Assembly (NCBI GenBank): GCA_016704655.1
Contig: JADIZR010000005.1
Span: 1 to 64,000, forward strand
Length of the DNA stretch: 64,000 nt
Direction of reading: 5' to 3'
Origin: Pseudomonadota bacterium
GTDB taxonomy: Bacteria; Pseudomonadota; Gammaproteobacteria; Steroidobacterales; Steroidobacteraceae
Shown here in pieces: positions 49,478 through 58,223 of the stretch (position 1 is the stretch's first letter; each line of letters opens with the position of its first letter). The notes under the pieces are model-generated. The model was not told the origin of the DNA and made no database searches. It saw only the letters and a program-made list of their open reading frames with translations. Made by a program: the position numbers and the translations under genes.

Positions 49478-49987
49478 ATGGCCGTCCGCACCGTTCTCCG
49501 CATGGGTCATCCGCTGCTGCTGCAGGTTGCCGCCCCCGTTGAGCGCTTCGGTACCGCCGAATTACGCCAGCTCGTGGCCGACATGGATGACACCATGCGC
49601 GTCCTGAACGGCGCGGGGATCGCGGCACCGCAGATTGGCGTGTCGTTGCGGGCCGTGATCTTCGAGGTCACGCCCCGGATCCGCAGGCCAGCCAGGCCGG
49701 GGGGGCGCCCCCGGGCGGGCCGCCGGCGAGGCGACGGCCTGGAAGGGTGCCTGTCGGTGCCTGGCTTGCGGGGCATAGTCGCTCGGCACACGAAACTGCG
49801 CTACCGCGGCTTCGACCTGGACGGCCGGCCGATCGACCGCACCGTGACAGGCTTCCATGCGCGCGTCGTCCAGCACGAGGCGGATCATCTCGACGGCATC
49901 CTCTATCCGATGCGGGTCGCCGACCTGCGCTCGTTCGGCTTCGAAGACGAACTGTTCCCGGACCGCAGCGCTCTGCCGCCCGACTGA
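49478..49987 (+). CDS. def: peptide deformylase with an abnormal central segment
   Basis: Removes the formyl group from nascent proteins. Motif 1 GAGIAAPQIG, motif 2 EGCLSVPGLRG with the metal Cys, and motif 3 HEADHLDGILYP with HExxH are intact. Between VIFEV and GLEGCLSVPG, where homologs have a conserved strand of about 25-35 residues (an INP-type segment), this sequence reads TPRIRRPARPGGRPRAGRRR, encoded by a G/C run around 49690-49735. The segment is probably wrong by frameshift or misassembly. 169 aa as read. The usual gene partner fmt is not here, so it may be an accessory copy. Confidence 0.85.
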   Translation: MAVRTVLRMGHPLLLQVAAPVERFGTAELRQLVADMDDTMRVLNGAGIAAPQIGVSLRAVIFEVTPRIRRPARPGGRPRAGRRRGDGLEGCLSVPGLRGIVARHTKLRYRGFDLDGRPIDRTVTGFHARVVQHEADHLDGILYPMRVADLRSFGFEDELFPDRSALPPD

Positions 49988-50098
49988 CTCGGCCACCCGC
50001 AGGACCTACCGCATTTGGCGCAACGAATTGCGCATCTCCCCTATTTATGTGGCGCGGATCGCGTCCGATGCTTGGGCAGTGTCCCAGGGAAGATGGCG

Positions 50099-50497
50099 AT
50101 GACCCGCAACCTCCAGAACAAGCAGCTCGAGTCGCTGCAAGCGGCCATGCGTGCGCGGCAGACGCAGCTGCGCGAAGAAATCCGCCAGGCCCTGATCAAG
50201 AGCGATTCGGAGCATTATCTGCAGATCGCCGACTCGGTGCGGGAACTGGAGGACGAATCGTTCGCCGACCTGATCGTGGACGTCGGTCTCGCCGAAATCG
50301 ATCGCGACCTCGACGAGCTGCGCGCGATCGACGCAGCGCTGCTGCGAATGGCGGAAGGCAGCTACGGCGTCTGCGAAGCCTGCGACAGGCCGATCGACAT
50401 AAGGCGGCTGAACCTCACGCCGCAGGCTTTACGCTGCATCGATTGCCAGACGATCTTCGAGCGCACGCACTTCCAGAAGACTGGCCACACGCTCTGA
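50099..50497 (+). CDS. DksA/TraR-family zinc-finger protein
   Basis: 132 aa. A coiled-coil (LESLQAAMRARQTQLREEIRQALIKSDSEHYLQIADSVRELEDE with internal break) precedes the C4 zinc finger CEACDRPIDIRRLNLTPQALRCIDC. These proteins bind the RNA polymerase secondary channel. The acidic tip DxxDxA of true DksA is not seen, and the protein is shorter than DksA, so it is a paralog. I chose ATG 50099 because AGGGA lies 8 nt upstream; ATG 50093 is the alternative. Confidence 0.88.
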   Translation: MTRNLQNKQLESLQAAMRARQTQLREEIRQALIKSDSEHYLQIADSVRELEDESFADLIVDVGLAEIDRDLDELRAIDAALLRMAEGSYGVCEACDRPIDIRRLNLTPQALRCIDCQTIFERTHFQKTGHTL

Positions 50498-50503
50498 CTG
50501 TCC

Positions 50504-50581
50504 AGGCGTGCGATCCGGCGCCTTTCCCCGAGCTTGGAAAGGCAGACACGCGCTCGGGGAAAGGCGCCGGATCGCACGCCT
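50504..50581. repeat. palindrome copy 1 with the shared loop GGAAAGGCAGACAC
   Basis: Perfect 30-bp inverted repeat: arms 50504-50533 and 50552-50581, loop of 18 nt containing GGAAAGGCAGACAC. It lies between the convergent DksA-like and ATP-grasp genes, 6 nt after one stop and 17 nt from the other. No T tract follows, so it is not a classical terminator. Three further copies of the loop occur at 55840, 55897 and (reverse) 57182. Confidence 0.95.
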
Positions 50582-50598
50582 CGGACATCGGCGCGTAG

Positions 50599-51630
50599 TC
50601 AGGACTGCCGCCACGCCGCGTCGTAGTTCTGCCCGTACTGCATGATCCGCTCCAGCACGGCTTCGTACCCCATGCCGCAAGCGAGTGCTGACGTCGCGAA
50701 GTCCTCGATCTGGGCCAGGTTGGGATTCGAGTTCGCCTCCAGCACGTACACCGCGCCGTCCGGCCGCAGTCGCAGGTCGATGCGCGCGTACCCGCTGAGC
50801 GACAGCGCGCGATAGATGCGCCGCACCAGCGTGGCCAGCCGCGGCGACAGGCCGGCCGGCAGGTCATGGGCGGGACCCGTGCCGATGCCGTGCCGCACCT
50901 GGTACTTGCGGTCCCACTTCACCTTGCGCGTCGCGATCGACATCACGTCCGGCAAGGTGCCGAAATTGAGTTCCCACACCGGCAAGGTCGTAAGCCTCTC
51001 GTTGCCCATCACGCCGATGTAGAGCTCGCGGCCTTCGATGTACTCCTCGACCAGTGCATCCGAACTCGTTTGCTCGTGGATGAACTCGACACGCTCGCGC
51101 AGCTTCTGGCCGTCGTAGACGATCGAGGCCTGCGAGATGCCGAGCGAGGCGTCTTCGGTGGCCGACTTCACGAACAGCGGGAACTTGAGCTTGCGCGGCT
51201 CGACGTAGCGGCGCTTGCGCGGCAGCAACGCGTAGCGCGCGGTGGGAATGCGGTGGTAGGCGAGAATCTGCTTCGACAGCACCTTGTCGCGCGAGATCAT
51301 CATGCCGCGCGGGTTGCAGCCGGTGTACGGCAGCCGCATCAGCTCCAGAAAGGCCACCACGTACTGGTCGTACGTGACGATGCCCTGGAACTCCTCGAGC
51401 AGGTTGAAGGCAACGTCAGGCTTCCACTCCATGATGGTGGAGCGCAGTTCGGCCAGGTTGTCGCCCATGCCAAGCGCCCTCACCTCGTGCCCCATCGCCT
51501 TCAGCGACGAGGTCACGTCGTACTCGGTGCGCCACTCGTCGATCTCCTGCGGAGAGTAGCCGTCGGTGGACTCGGGCGGCACCAGCGTTTCGTGCACGAG
51601 CACGAGCACGCGCAGGGGTTTCTTGGTCAT
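50599..51630 (-). CDS. ATP-grasp ligase of the D-Ala-D-Ala ligase type
   Basis: 343 aa. N-terminal pre-ATP-grasp part (LRVLVLVHETLVPPE ... FNLLEEFQG), then RDKVLSKQILAYHRIPTARYAL, the nucleotide lysine in PLFVKSATEDASLGISQ, LVEEYIEGRELYIGVMGN, and the metal ligands in ARIDLRLRPDGAVYVLEANSNPNL. It likely joins a carboxylate to an amine, making a peptide or tagging a protein. It is not the cell-wall Ddl by context. Its ATG overlaps the stop of the zinc-peptidase gene (ATGA), so a ligase and a peptidase are made together. Confidence 0.88.
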   Translation of the reverse strand: MTKKPLRVLVLVHETLVPPESTDGYSPQEIDEWRTEYDVTSSLKAMGHEVRALGMGDNLAELRSTIMEWKPDVAFNLLEEFQGIVTYDQYVVAFLELMRLPYTGCNPRGMMISRDKVLSKQILAYHRIPTARYALLPRKRRYVEPRKLKFPLFVKSATEDASLGISQASIVYDGQKLRERVEFIHEQTSSDALVEEYIEGRELYIGVMGNERLTTLPVWELNFGTLPDVMSIATRKVKWDRKYQVRHGIGTGPAHDLPAGLSPRLATLVRRIYRALSLSGYARIDLRLRPDGAVYVLEANSNPNLAQIEDFATSALACGMGYEAVLERIMQYGQNYDAAWRQS

Positions 51631-52664
51631 AGGGCGTAGTTCTCGCGGTCCCGCAACAGCATCTCGAGCATGATGCGTTCGAGCATCACCAGCACCGCGC
51701 GCTTGGTGTCGCGCTGGTTGTGACTGAGCCGCAGGTTCATGAGACGTGCGCGCTGGGTCGCTATTTTCAGGACGTGCTGGACCAGGTACGGGTGCATTCT
51801 CGCACGGCGGATCATCAGGCGCTCGACCTGCGGCTGCACCTTGCGCAGGAAGCGGCTGGCCTGCGGGCTGGCCGGATGATCCTCCGCGGTGCCGAACACG
51901 CGCAGCAGACGACGATCGTAGGTGCGCGCGGTGTTGAGTTCGTAACGGCGCTGTTTGCGCCGGTAGTGCTCGCGTAACGTGCGGGTGTTGTCGGCCAGCG
52001 GCTCGATGACTTCGCGATTCAGGCAGAGCGCACGCTTGCCATGCAGGTTGCGCATCGTCGCATCGACGTATTGGAGTTTGCGCAGCGCGGGCCAGCCGGT
52101 GTACTGACTGCGCCAGCGCGAATTGCGCGGCAGCCAGACGGCGAACGTCTCGGCGAAGTCTTCCGTGGGATGACTCTGCGCGTACCAGTGGCCGAGGTGC
52201 AGCACGAACCGGCGGCTGGCCGGTCGCGGGGAATACCGCGACGGATAGCGCCGCGAGGCCTTGCCGAAGGTGTCGCGCCAGGTCTTGCGCCGGCGCAGGC
52301 CGAAGGCCGTGTCGATCGCGTGCCCGGTTTCGTGACGCAGGATGCGCATCAGCCACTTGTCGTTGCCACCCTCGACCTCGTGCATGAAGCGCCGCTCGAG
52401 GCGCTGCAACCGCGGGTGCGCCAGGTAGAACGGCATGGCGATCCCGGGAATTCCGTCCGGCGAGAACCATTCTTCGGACAGCCACACGTGCGGACGGAAG
52501 AGGATGCCCTTGAGCCGCAATTCCTCGTACAGGCGCAGCACTGCCTGGTCGAGGCCCGACCGCGCAAGTGACAAACGCAGGTCGCAGAGGCGGATGTCGA
52601 GCAGCGCTTCATCGTCGAGCCGCGTCCACGCGGGTTCGCGCAACCGGCACCGGCGAGCCTTCAC
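51627..52664 (-). CDS. putative zinc-binding metallopeptidase
   Basis: 345 aa, no signal peptide. RHETGHAIDTAFG gives HExGH at residues 111-115, and SHPTEDFAETFAVWLPR (about 164-180) gives the third ligand Glu and the E-x-FA pattern of the putative zinc-binding metallopeptidase family. The C-terminal part is very basic and helical (HYRRKQRRYELNTARTYDRR and following). GTG 52664 is used: GGAG upstream and a GTGA overlap with the previous gene. It is followed by the ATP-grasp ligase, also overlapping. Substrate unknown. Confidence 0.82.
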   Translation of the reverse strand: MKARRCRLREPAWTRLDDEALLDIRLCDLRLSLARSGLDQAVLRLYEELRLKGILFRPHVWLSEEWFSPDGIPGIAMPFYLAHPRLQRLERRFMHEVEGGNDKWLMRILRHETGHAIDTAFGLRRRKTWRDTFGKASRRYPSRYSPRPASRRFVLHLGHWYAQSHPTEDFAETFAVWLPRNSRWRSQYTGWPALRKLQYVDATMRNLHGKRALCLNREVIEPLADNTRTLREHYRRKQRRYELNTARTYDRRLLRVFGTAEDHPASPQASRFLRKVQPQVERLMIRRARMHPYLVQHVLKIATQRARLMNLRLSHNQRDTKRAVLVMLERIMLEMLLRDRENYAL

Positions 52665-54190
52665 GTCGTCGCTCCGCCCGTCGCCGTCATGCGCGCAAGG
52701 CAATGCTCGACCGCGACGTCGAGGTGCTGGCGGCCCGCGAGCCGACCGATGGCATCCGCGGGCAGCGCATCGAAACCGTGCTGCAGGCCGAACATTGTGC
52801 CGACGAGCCCGGCGACCAGTGGCGCATCGTCGTGGACGCTGCGTTTCGCTGCGGCGATGGCGGCCTTGAAATCCTTCGCGTCGCCGGTGATACGCCGTGC
52901 CAGTGCGAGCGCCTGCAGCACGTCGATCCTGCCACCGGCCGCCGTGGCGTCTGCAGCAGCCGGCGCAGTGGCAACCGCGGCCCGCACGTCTTTGCGTAGC
53001 GGCCTGGCTGCCCAGCAACCGGGCACCGGGTTCGGGGACGGCCTGCAGCCAGTCCTGCGCCGGCTGGCCGCGCAACGCGCAAAGCAACATCGCCGAGTAG
53101 GCGCGGCAGGAGTCGAGGATCAGGGCGACTGATGCGTGGTGCGCGAACACTCGGCGGCAAGTGCGATGGCGGCTGCGGGATCGTTACCCGCAAACAGTGC
53201 GGCGGCCAGAACGCGCGGCAAGCTCGTCGCCGCGGCGTCCTTCGGATCGTGTGAGCCAGCGACCGGCAAGCCGCGCCAGCGGAAGGTGGCCAGCGCTTTC
53301 GCGACATCGGGCGACGCGTGACCTTCGCCGGGCTGGTCCGTGGCCGACAGGTGTCCGTCCTTGAACCAGCGCCAGTAGCGCTCGATCTGGTCACGCGCAT
53401 CGCTGCGCCCGAGGGCATCCAGGCTTTCGGCGAGGCAGAGCGCGAGCGCCGTAGGCTGTGTCCATGTCAGCGGCGAGGACTTCACTGCCTCGGTTGCGCT
53501 CGTTGCGCCGAGCGCGTCGCCCAGCGCGAGCCCGAACCAACCCCCGCGCATGCGTTGCTCCAGCGCAGGACCCCTGACCGGCCCGGATGACTTTGCGACG
53601 CCCTGCCCTACTCCCCGCAACCTTCGCCACGTGCGTACGAAATCCTCCTGCTCACTTGTCTCCGGCACCTGCGGCCACGACCTCGATTGCCGGCACTGTT
53701 GCCAGTAATCACCCAGCTCGGTGAGCGCTGCCTCACCCCCGCCCGGATTGCGTTCGGCGAGCCAGCAGCCGGCGACCATCGCGCTGCGACCAATGCCGGC
53801 CCGGCAGTGCAGGTACACGCCGTGGCCGGACTCGAGGGCGTCGTCCAGCATCGCCAGGATACGGTCCATGGTCGCGCGGTCGGCCGGTACACCGTGATCA
53901 GGAATTGGCTGGCGCAGATAGTCGATGCGCCGCCCCGACGGCGATTCGAACGGCAGGTGCCTGTCGTAGCCCGGGCTTTCATCCAGCTCGGTCAGGTCGA
54001 TGAAGCACGTGATGCCGGCCTCCAGGAACCGGCGCAAGCGATCCATCGACCGGGCGCGTGACCGCGAGCCCGGGTGTTCGCCCACGAGGAAGCGGCCCGG
54101 CACGACCCAATACGTAGTGTCGATGGGCCGTAGCCTGGTCCAGTCGGGTGTGGCGCTGACTTCTGGCGTCTTCGGCGTCATTGCCTCCAT
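52661..54190 (-). CDS. protein phosphatase fused to an ADP-ribosylglycohydrolase-like domain, two frameshifts
   Basis: N-terminal domain (about residues 20-195) is a dual-specificity/tyrosine phosphatase: general-acid Asp in PIPDHGVP (residue 98) and P-loop YLHCRAGIGRSAMVAG (Cys129, Arg135). From about residue 205 an ADP-ribosylglycohydrolase fold begins: QRMRGGWFGLALGDALG, ALALCLAESLDALG, SRTTHQSP-LILDSCRAYSAML and, at the end, VHDDAPLVAGLVGTMFG. The usual TDDT metal motif reads TQPT, so activity is doubtful. The frame breaks near 53118 and near 53020; the true end is 52661. The start is ATG 54190 or 54181. First gene of a three-gene overlapping operon. Confidence 0.82.
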
Positions 54191-54263
54191 GATAAGGCAA
54201 CGGGGTGCGGCTGCCCGTGCGGCTGTGAGAGACTTGGGCCAAATTCGCAAGGGGGAGAACTTC

Positions 54264-55712
54264 GTGCTGAAACAGCTGGCAGCCCGCAAATCGGTGGCTG
54301 CGATGACTCGCGAAATCGAATCCGGGCCCAAGCTGAACCGCGTACTGGACCGCCGGGCGCTGACCTCCGTCGGCCTGGGGTCGATGATCGGCAGCGGCAT
54401 CTTCGTGCTGACGGGCACCGTGGCCGCCCAGCACACGGGTCCCGCCGTCACGCTCGCCTTCCTCGTGGCCGCCATCGGCTGCGGCCTGGCCGCGCTCTGC
54501 TACGCCGAACTGGCCTCGATGATCCCGATATCCGGCAGCGCTTACAGCTACACGTACGCGACGCTCGGCGAGGGCGTCGCCTGGTTCGTCGGCTGGAACC
54601 TCGCGCTGGAATACGTCATGTCGGGCGCGGCCGTCGCGGTCGGATGGTCAGGCTACGTCGTCAACCTGCTCGCCGAGTTCGGCCTCCATCTGCCCGACGC
54701 GCTCACCAATGCACCGCTTGGCAAAGGTGCGGACAACCACCTGGTGACGACGGGCGCCCTGGTCAACGTACCGGCGGTGCTCATCGTCGCGCTGCTCACC
54801 TGGGTGTGCTACGTCGGCGTGAAGCAGTCGACGCGCGTCAACAACGTGATGGTGATCATCAAGATCCTGATCATCATCCTGTTCATCGCGGTCGGCATCA
54901 AATACGTCACACCCGACCTCTGGCAGCCCTACCTTCCCGCCAACACGGGCACCTCGGGACACTTCGGCTTCAGTGGCATCATGCAGGGTGCCGCGATCAT
55001 CTTCTTCGCCTACATCGGCTTTGACCAGGCCGCGACGACGGCGCAGGAAGCCCGCAATCCGCAGCGCGACGTACCGTGGGGCATCATTGCGGCACTGCTG
55101 ATCTCGACGGCGCTCTATGTCCTGATGTCTGCCGTGATGACCGGCATGGTGTCGTACACGGAACTCAACGTCGCCGCACCGGTCGCGGTCGCGCTCGACG
55201 CGCACCCGGAGCTGAAGTGGCTCGGCCTGCCGGTCAAGATCGGTGCGATCGTCGGCCTCACCTCGGTGATCCTGATGTCGCTGCTCGGCCAGCCGCGCAT
55301 TTTCATGGCGATGTCGCGCGATGGCCTGCTGCCGCCGTCGATGCAGAAGGTGCATCCCAAGTACCGCACGCCGCACGTCGCGACGATCATCACCGGCCTC
55401 GTGGCTGCGTTCTTCGCCGGTGTCTTTCCGCTCGACGTGCTCGGCGAACTGATCTCCATCGGCATCCTTCTGGCGTTCACCGCGGTGTGTGCCGGAGTCG
55501 TCATCCTGCGTCACACGCAGCCTGACACGCCGCGACCGTTCCGCGTGCCGTTCGCCACGTTCACTGGTGTGGCCGGGGTGGCCATCTGCCTCGCCATGAC
55601 GCTCTTCCTGCCGCACGACACGTGGATCCGGCTGGCGGTGTGGACGGGGATCGGCTTCCTCATCTACTTCCTGTACGGCTACAAGCATTCGCGGATCCGG
55701 CAGCAGGCCTGA
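54264..55712 (+). CDS. APC-superfamily amino acid permease (CAT/YfnA type)
   Basis: 482 aa with about 12 membrane spans. Family blocks: LTSVGLGSMIGSGIFVLTG with the substrate-binding loop, GSAYSYTYATLGEGVAWFVGWNLALEY, FFAYIGFDQAATTAQEARNPQRDVP and QPRIFMAMSRDGLLPP. The GTG start 54264 follows GGGGGAG. It is divergent from the phosphatase-ARH gene with a 73-nt gap. Substrate probably a cationic or neutral amino acid; not resolved. Confidence 0.93.
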   Translation: MLKQLAARKSVAAMTREIESGPKLNRVLDRRALTSVGLGSMIGSGIFVLTGTVAAQHTGPAVTLAFLVAAIGCGLAALCYAELASMIPISGSAYSYTYATLGEGVAWFVGWNLALEYVMSGAAVAVGWSGYVVNLLAEFGLHLPDALTNAPLGKGADNHLVTTGALVNVPAVLIVALLTWVCYVGVKQSTRVNNVMVIIKILIIILFIAVGIKYVTPDLWQPYLPANTGTSGHFGFSGIMQGAAIIFFAYIGFDQAATTAQEARNPQRDVPWGIIAALLISTALYVLMSAVMTGMVSYTELNVAAPVAVALDAHPELKWLGLPVKIGAIVGLTSVILMSLLGQPRIFMAMSRDGLLPPSMQKVHPKYRTPHVATIITGLVAAFFAGVFPLDVLGELISIGILLAFTAVCAGVVILRHTQPDTPRPFRVPFATFTGVAGVAICLAMTLFLPHDTWIRLAVWTGIGFLIYFLYGYKHSRIRQQA

Positions 55713-55825
55713 GCTGCGCGCCTGGAGCGTCCAGCGGCGGCCGTTCGTCGCTGCTGGGCGCCTTGCTGCGTTCGGGCGTGTTGGGGGGTTGCGTGAGGGG
55801 CGGTATCGGGCGTTTGATCCGGCTT

Positions 55826-55860
55826 TCTTTCCCGCGAGCGGAAAGGCAGACACGCGATAG
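55826..55860. repeat. palindrome copy 2, right arm lost
   Basis: The shared loop GGAAAGGCAGACAC (55840-55853) with a left flank TTTCCCGCGAGC, but the right flank (GCGATAG) does not complement it. It looks like a half copy or a truncated element, lying 18 nt before intact copy 3. Other than these repeats and a hairpin at 55959, the 295-nt gap 55713-56007 holds no gene that I can support. Confidence 0.8.
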
Positions 55861-55870
55861 TTACAGGCGG

Positions 55871-55936
55871 TCGACCCAGTTTTTCTTCCCGAGCGCGGAA
55901 AGGCAGACACGCGCTCGGGAAGAACAACCGGGTCGG
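55871..55936. repeat. palindrome copy 3 with the shared loop
   Basis: Arms 55871-55896 and 55911-55936 (26 nt) pair with three mismatches or G-U pairs; the innermost 12 or more pairs are perfect. The loop 55897-55910 is exactly GGAAAGGCAGACAC. The arms resemble those of copy 4 but differ at several positions. Confidence 0.93.
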
Positions 55937-55958
55937 TCGCTTGCGGGGCGGCGCCTGA

Positions 55959-55986
55959 GCAATTTCCCGGCACGCGGGAAAATTGC
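55959..55986. repeat. hairpin near the end of the DUF4382 gene
   Basis: GCAATTTCCCG (55959-55969), loop GCACG, CGGGAAAATTGC (55975-55986), one bulged base. It begins 21 nt after the DUF4382 gene stop on the minus strand and may stabilise the 3' end of that mRNA. No T run follows. Confidence 0.6.
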
Positions 55987-56007
55987 ACGGCGCAAGCAGC
56001 GTCGATG

Positions 56008-56943
56008 TCAGGGAGCAGGAACCGGAACGGTGAAGTTGACGGTCGAGATGACGTTATTCTGCACGGCTACCGCAACACCTGCGGGTGGAACGAACGCAAG
56101 CGACTGATCATCGATCGTGTCGTCGTCGCAGGTGAACGCTGCCGTGTAGCTGCCAGCAGGAATGAAGGCCGCGCGATAGGTACCGCTGGTCGACCCGTCC
56201 AGAATCGTGACGCCGACTACGACCAGCGGATCGACGTCTGGCGACGCAGCCGTAGTCTCCTCCATGTCGTCCGGTGTGACGGTGCCTTCGTAGACGTAAA
56301 CGTTCGGCTTACAGCCGTCTGGTGCCGCACCTGCTTCGAAGCTGACGGTGCCGTCGATGGCGCCGACATTCGCGTCGTTGACGAGCCTCAGCGTAGGGCG
56401 CAGGACGTAGCCTGTCGTGCAGGCGCCGCTCGCCTGTCCGGGCGGAGCGTGAACCGACTTGCGCAGGTCGAAGTCAATGGTCAGCGCCAGGCTGCCGTCG
56501 GCCGGCACGTCGATCGGACGATTCATCTTGAGGCCGGTTTCCGCGCCGCTCGGCACGTTCAGTTCGCACTCGTTGCCATTGATGACGATGTACGAATCCC
56601 TGACGACCGGCTGGGTGTCGATGATCAAGCGCAGCCACTGGTAGCGGCCCGCTTGCATTGGCGTGTCCTGCAGCAGGATCGCCGTCCTGCCGTTCTGGTA
56701 CTGCAGCAGGTCGATGGAGCGCGGGGCAAAGTTCTCGACGACTTCCGGCGCCGATCCCTCGGGCTTGAAGGCGACGCCGCTGACGGACACGACCACGCTG
56801 TCCGCGTCTTCGATCGGCGTATCCGTCAGGCTGACCTGAACGCTGCTCGTAGCGGACGAACCACCGTCGCCTCCACAGGCGCTTGCCAGCATGACGACGG
56901 CCAGCGATGCGAGGACCGTCCGTCGCAAGCGAATATTGAACAT
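56008..56943 (-). CDS. DUF4382 lipoprotein
   Basis: 311 aa: signal and lipobox LASACGGDGG, then a DUF4382 domain (VQVSLTDTPIEDADSVVVSVSGVAFKPEG ... QWLRLIIDTQPVVRDSYIVINGNECELNVPSG ... GLKMNRPIDVPADGSLALTIDFDLRKSV) and a C-terminal carboxypeptidase-regulatory-like beta domain (GAIDGTVSFEAG ... YRAAFIPAGSYTAAFTCDDD). GGAGAAATC precedes the ATG. Function unknown; members are surface or periplasmic lipoproteins. Confidence 0.9.
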   Translation of the reverse strand: MFNIRLRRTVLASLAVVMLASACGGDGGSSATSSVQVSLTDTPIEDADSVVVSVSGVAFKPEGSAPEVVENFAPRSIDLLQYQNGRTAILLQDTPMQAGRYQWLRLIIDTQPVVRDSYIVINGNECELNVPSGAETGLKMNRPIDVPADGSLALTIDFDLRKSVHAPPGQASGACTTGYVLRPTLRLVNDANVGAIDGTVSFEAGAAPDGCKPNVYVYEGTVTPDDMEETTAASPDVDPLVVVGVTILDGSTSGTYRAAFIPAGSYTAAFTCDDDTIDDQSLAFVPPAGVAVAVQNNVISTVNFTVPVPAP

Positions 56944-57150
56944 AACGATGATTTCTCCGATGGATGGCGCCGGGCAGTTATCTAGTTACCACGCAGCAAC
57001 GCACCAGTCGTTGACCGGGCTCACGAAAGCCGCCACTCGCCTGGAAGTTCCAACAGATGTCATCTGACGCTGCGGTTTCCGCGCCTCGAATTCACTCGCG
57101 CGGTGCGAAGTTTTCGGCGCGTCGAAAACGAGCTGAGGCGCCGCGTATCA

Positions 57151-57226
57151 GGCGGCCGACCCGGTCGTTCTTCTCGAGCGCGTGTCTGCCTTTCCGCGCT
57201 CGAGAAGAACGACCGGGTCGGCCGCC
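57151..57226. repeat. palindrome copy 4, loop in reverse orientation
   Basis: Perfect 31-bp inverted repeat, arms 57151-57181 and 57196-57226; the 14-nt loop GTGTCTGCCTTTCC is the exact complement of the loop in copies 1-3. It lies in the 363-nt gap between ttcA and the DUF4382 gene (56944-57306), which otherwise holds only the DUF4382 promoter region. It is downstream of ttcA on the minus strand, 81 nt past its stop. Confidence 0.95.
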
Positions 57227-57306
57227 AGGGAGCAATTCTCCTGGCTCGCTGCGCTCATCGCGCAAAGCTGCGCTGCGCAAGGAAAGCGACGGCGGAAGTC
57301 GCAGCG

Positions 57307-58223
57307 CTACAGCTCTTCCCAGGGTTCACGCCCCGACGAAATCGGGATCGCGTTCGCGACCTTGTCCTCGGCGCCTGCGGCCGCAGCCGGCTGCTGGGCG
57401 GCAAGTGTCGCTGCGCGACGCGCCTCGAGCCCCCCGAAATCGAACGCCTGCGGATCCGCAAGATGCGAGGTCGTGACGTTGCTCAGTGACGAGAAGATCG
57501 CCTCGGTGCGTCCCGGAAACTCGCGCTCCCAGTCCGTCAGCATCTTTTTCACGATGCCGCGCTGCAGGTGCTGTTGCGACCCGCAGAGCGTGCACGGAAT
57601 GATCGGAAACTGCCGGGCGCGCGCATAGCGTTCGATCTCGCGCTCCGGCACGTAGGCCATGGGCCGGATCACGATATGCCTGCCGTCTTCCGAGAGCAGC
57701 TTGGGCGGCATCGTCTTCAAGCGACCGCCGAAGAACATGTTCAGGAACAGGGTCTCGACGATGTCATCGCGATGGTGACCGAGCGCTACCTTCGTGATGC
57801 CGTTCTCCGACGCATAGCGATACAGCGCACCGCGCCGCAGGCGGGAGCACAGTCCGCACATCGTGCGGCCCTCGGGAATCACGCGCTTCACCACACGGTA
57901 CGTGTCCTGCTCGATGACGTGGAACGGCACGCCGAGCGCCGTCAGGTAGTCGGGCAGCACATGTTGGGGAAAGCCCGGCTGCTTCTGGTCGAGGTTGACC
58001 GCGACGAGCTCGAAGCGCACAGGCGCACTCCGCTGCAGCGAGAGCAGCACGTCGAGCAGTGTGTACGAATCCTTGCCGCCCGAGAGACAGACCATCACGC
58101 GGTCGCCCTCCTCGATCATGCGGAAGTCTTCGATGGCCTTGCCCACGAGACCACGCAGGCGCGCTTGCAGCCGCTTGAAGGTTTTTGACGTGCTGGGCTG
58201 GGAGACTCGATGTCCAGGGGCAT
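57307..58223 (-). CDS. ttcA: tRNA 2-thiocytidine(32) synthetase TtcA, probable frameshift at the N-terminus
   Basis: Fe-S enzyme that thiolates cytidine 32 in tRNA. PP-loop CLSGGKDSYTLLDVLL, cluster ligands MCGLCSRLRRG and PCTLCGSQQ, and LGHHRDDIVETLFLNMFFGG are present. An open frame from GTG 58146 lacks the conserved start; the segment FKRLQARLRGLVGKAIEDF continues upstream without a start codon, but ATG 58223 opens a neighbouring frame (MPLDIESPSPARQK) that joins it if one base is restored in the run of five T at 58182-58186. If this is wrong, use 57307-58146. The C-terminal tail is Ala-rich. Confidence 0.88.

Noticed and set aside
50504..50581. Ordinary bidirectional terminator
   Set aside because: It is between convergent genes, but no T runs flank it, and its loop is shared with hairpins elsewhere, which ordinary terminators would not show.
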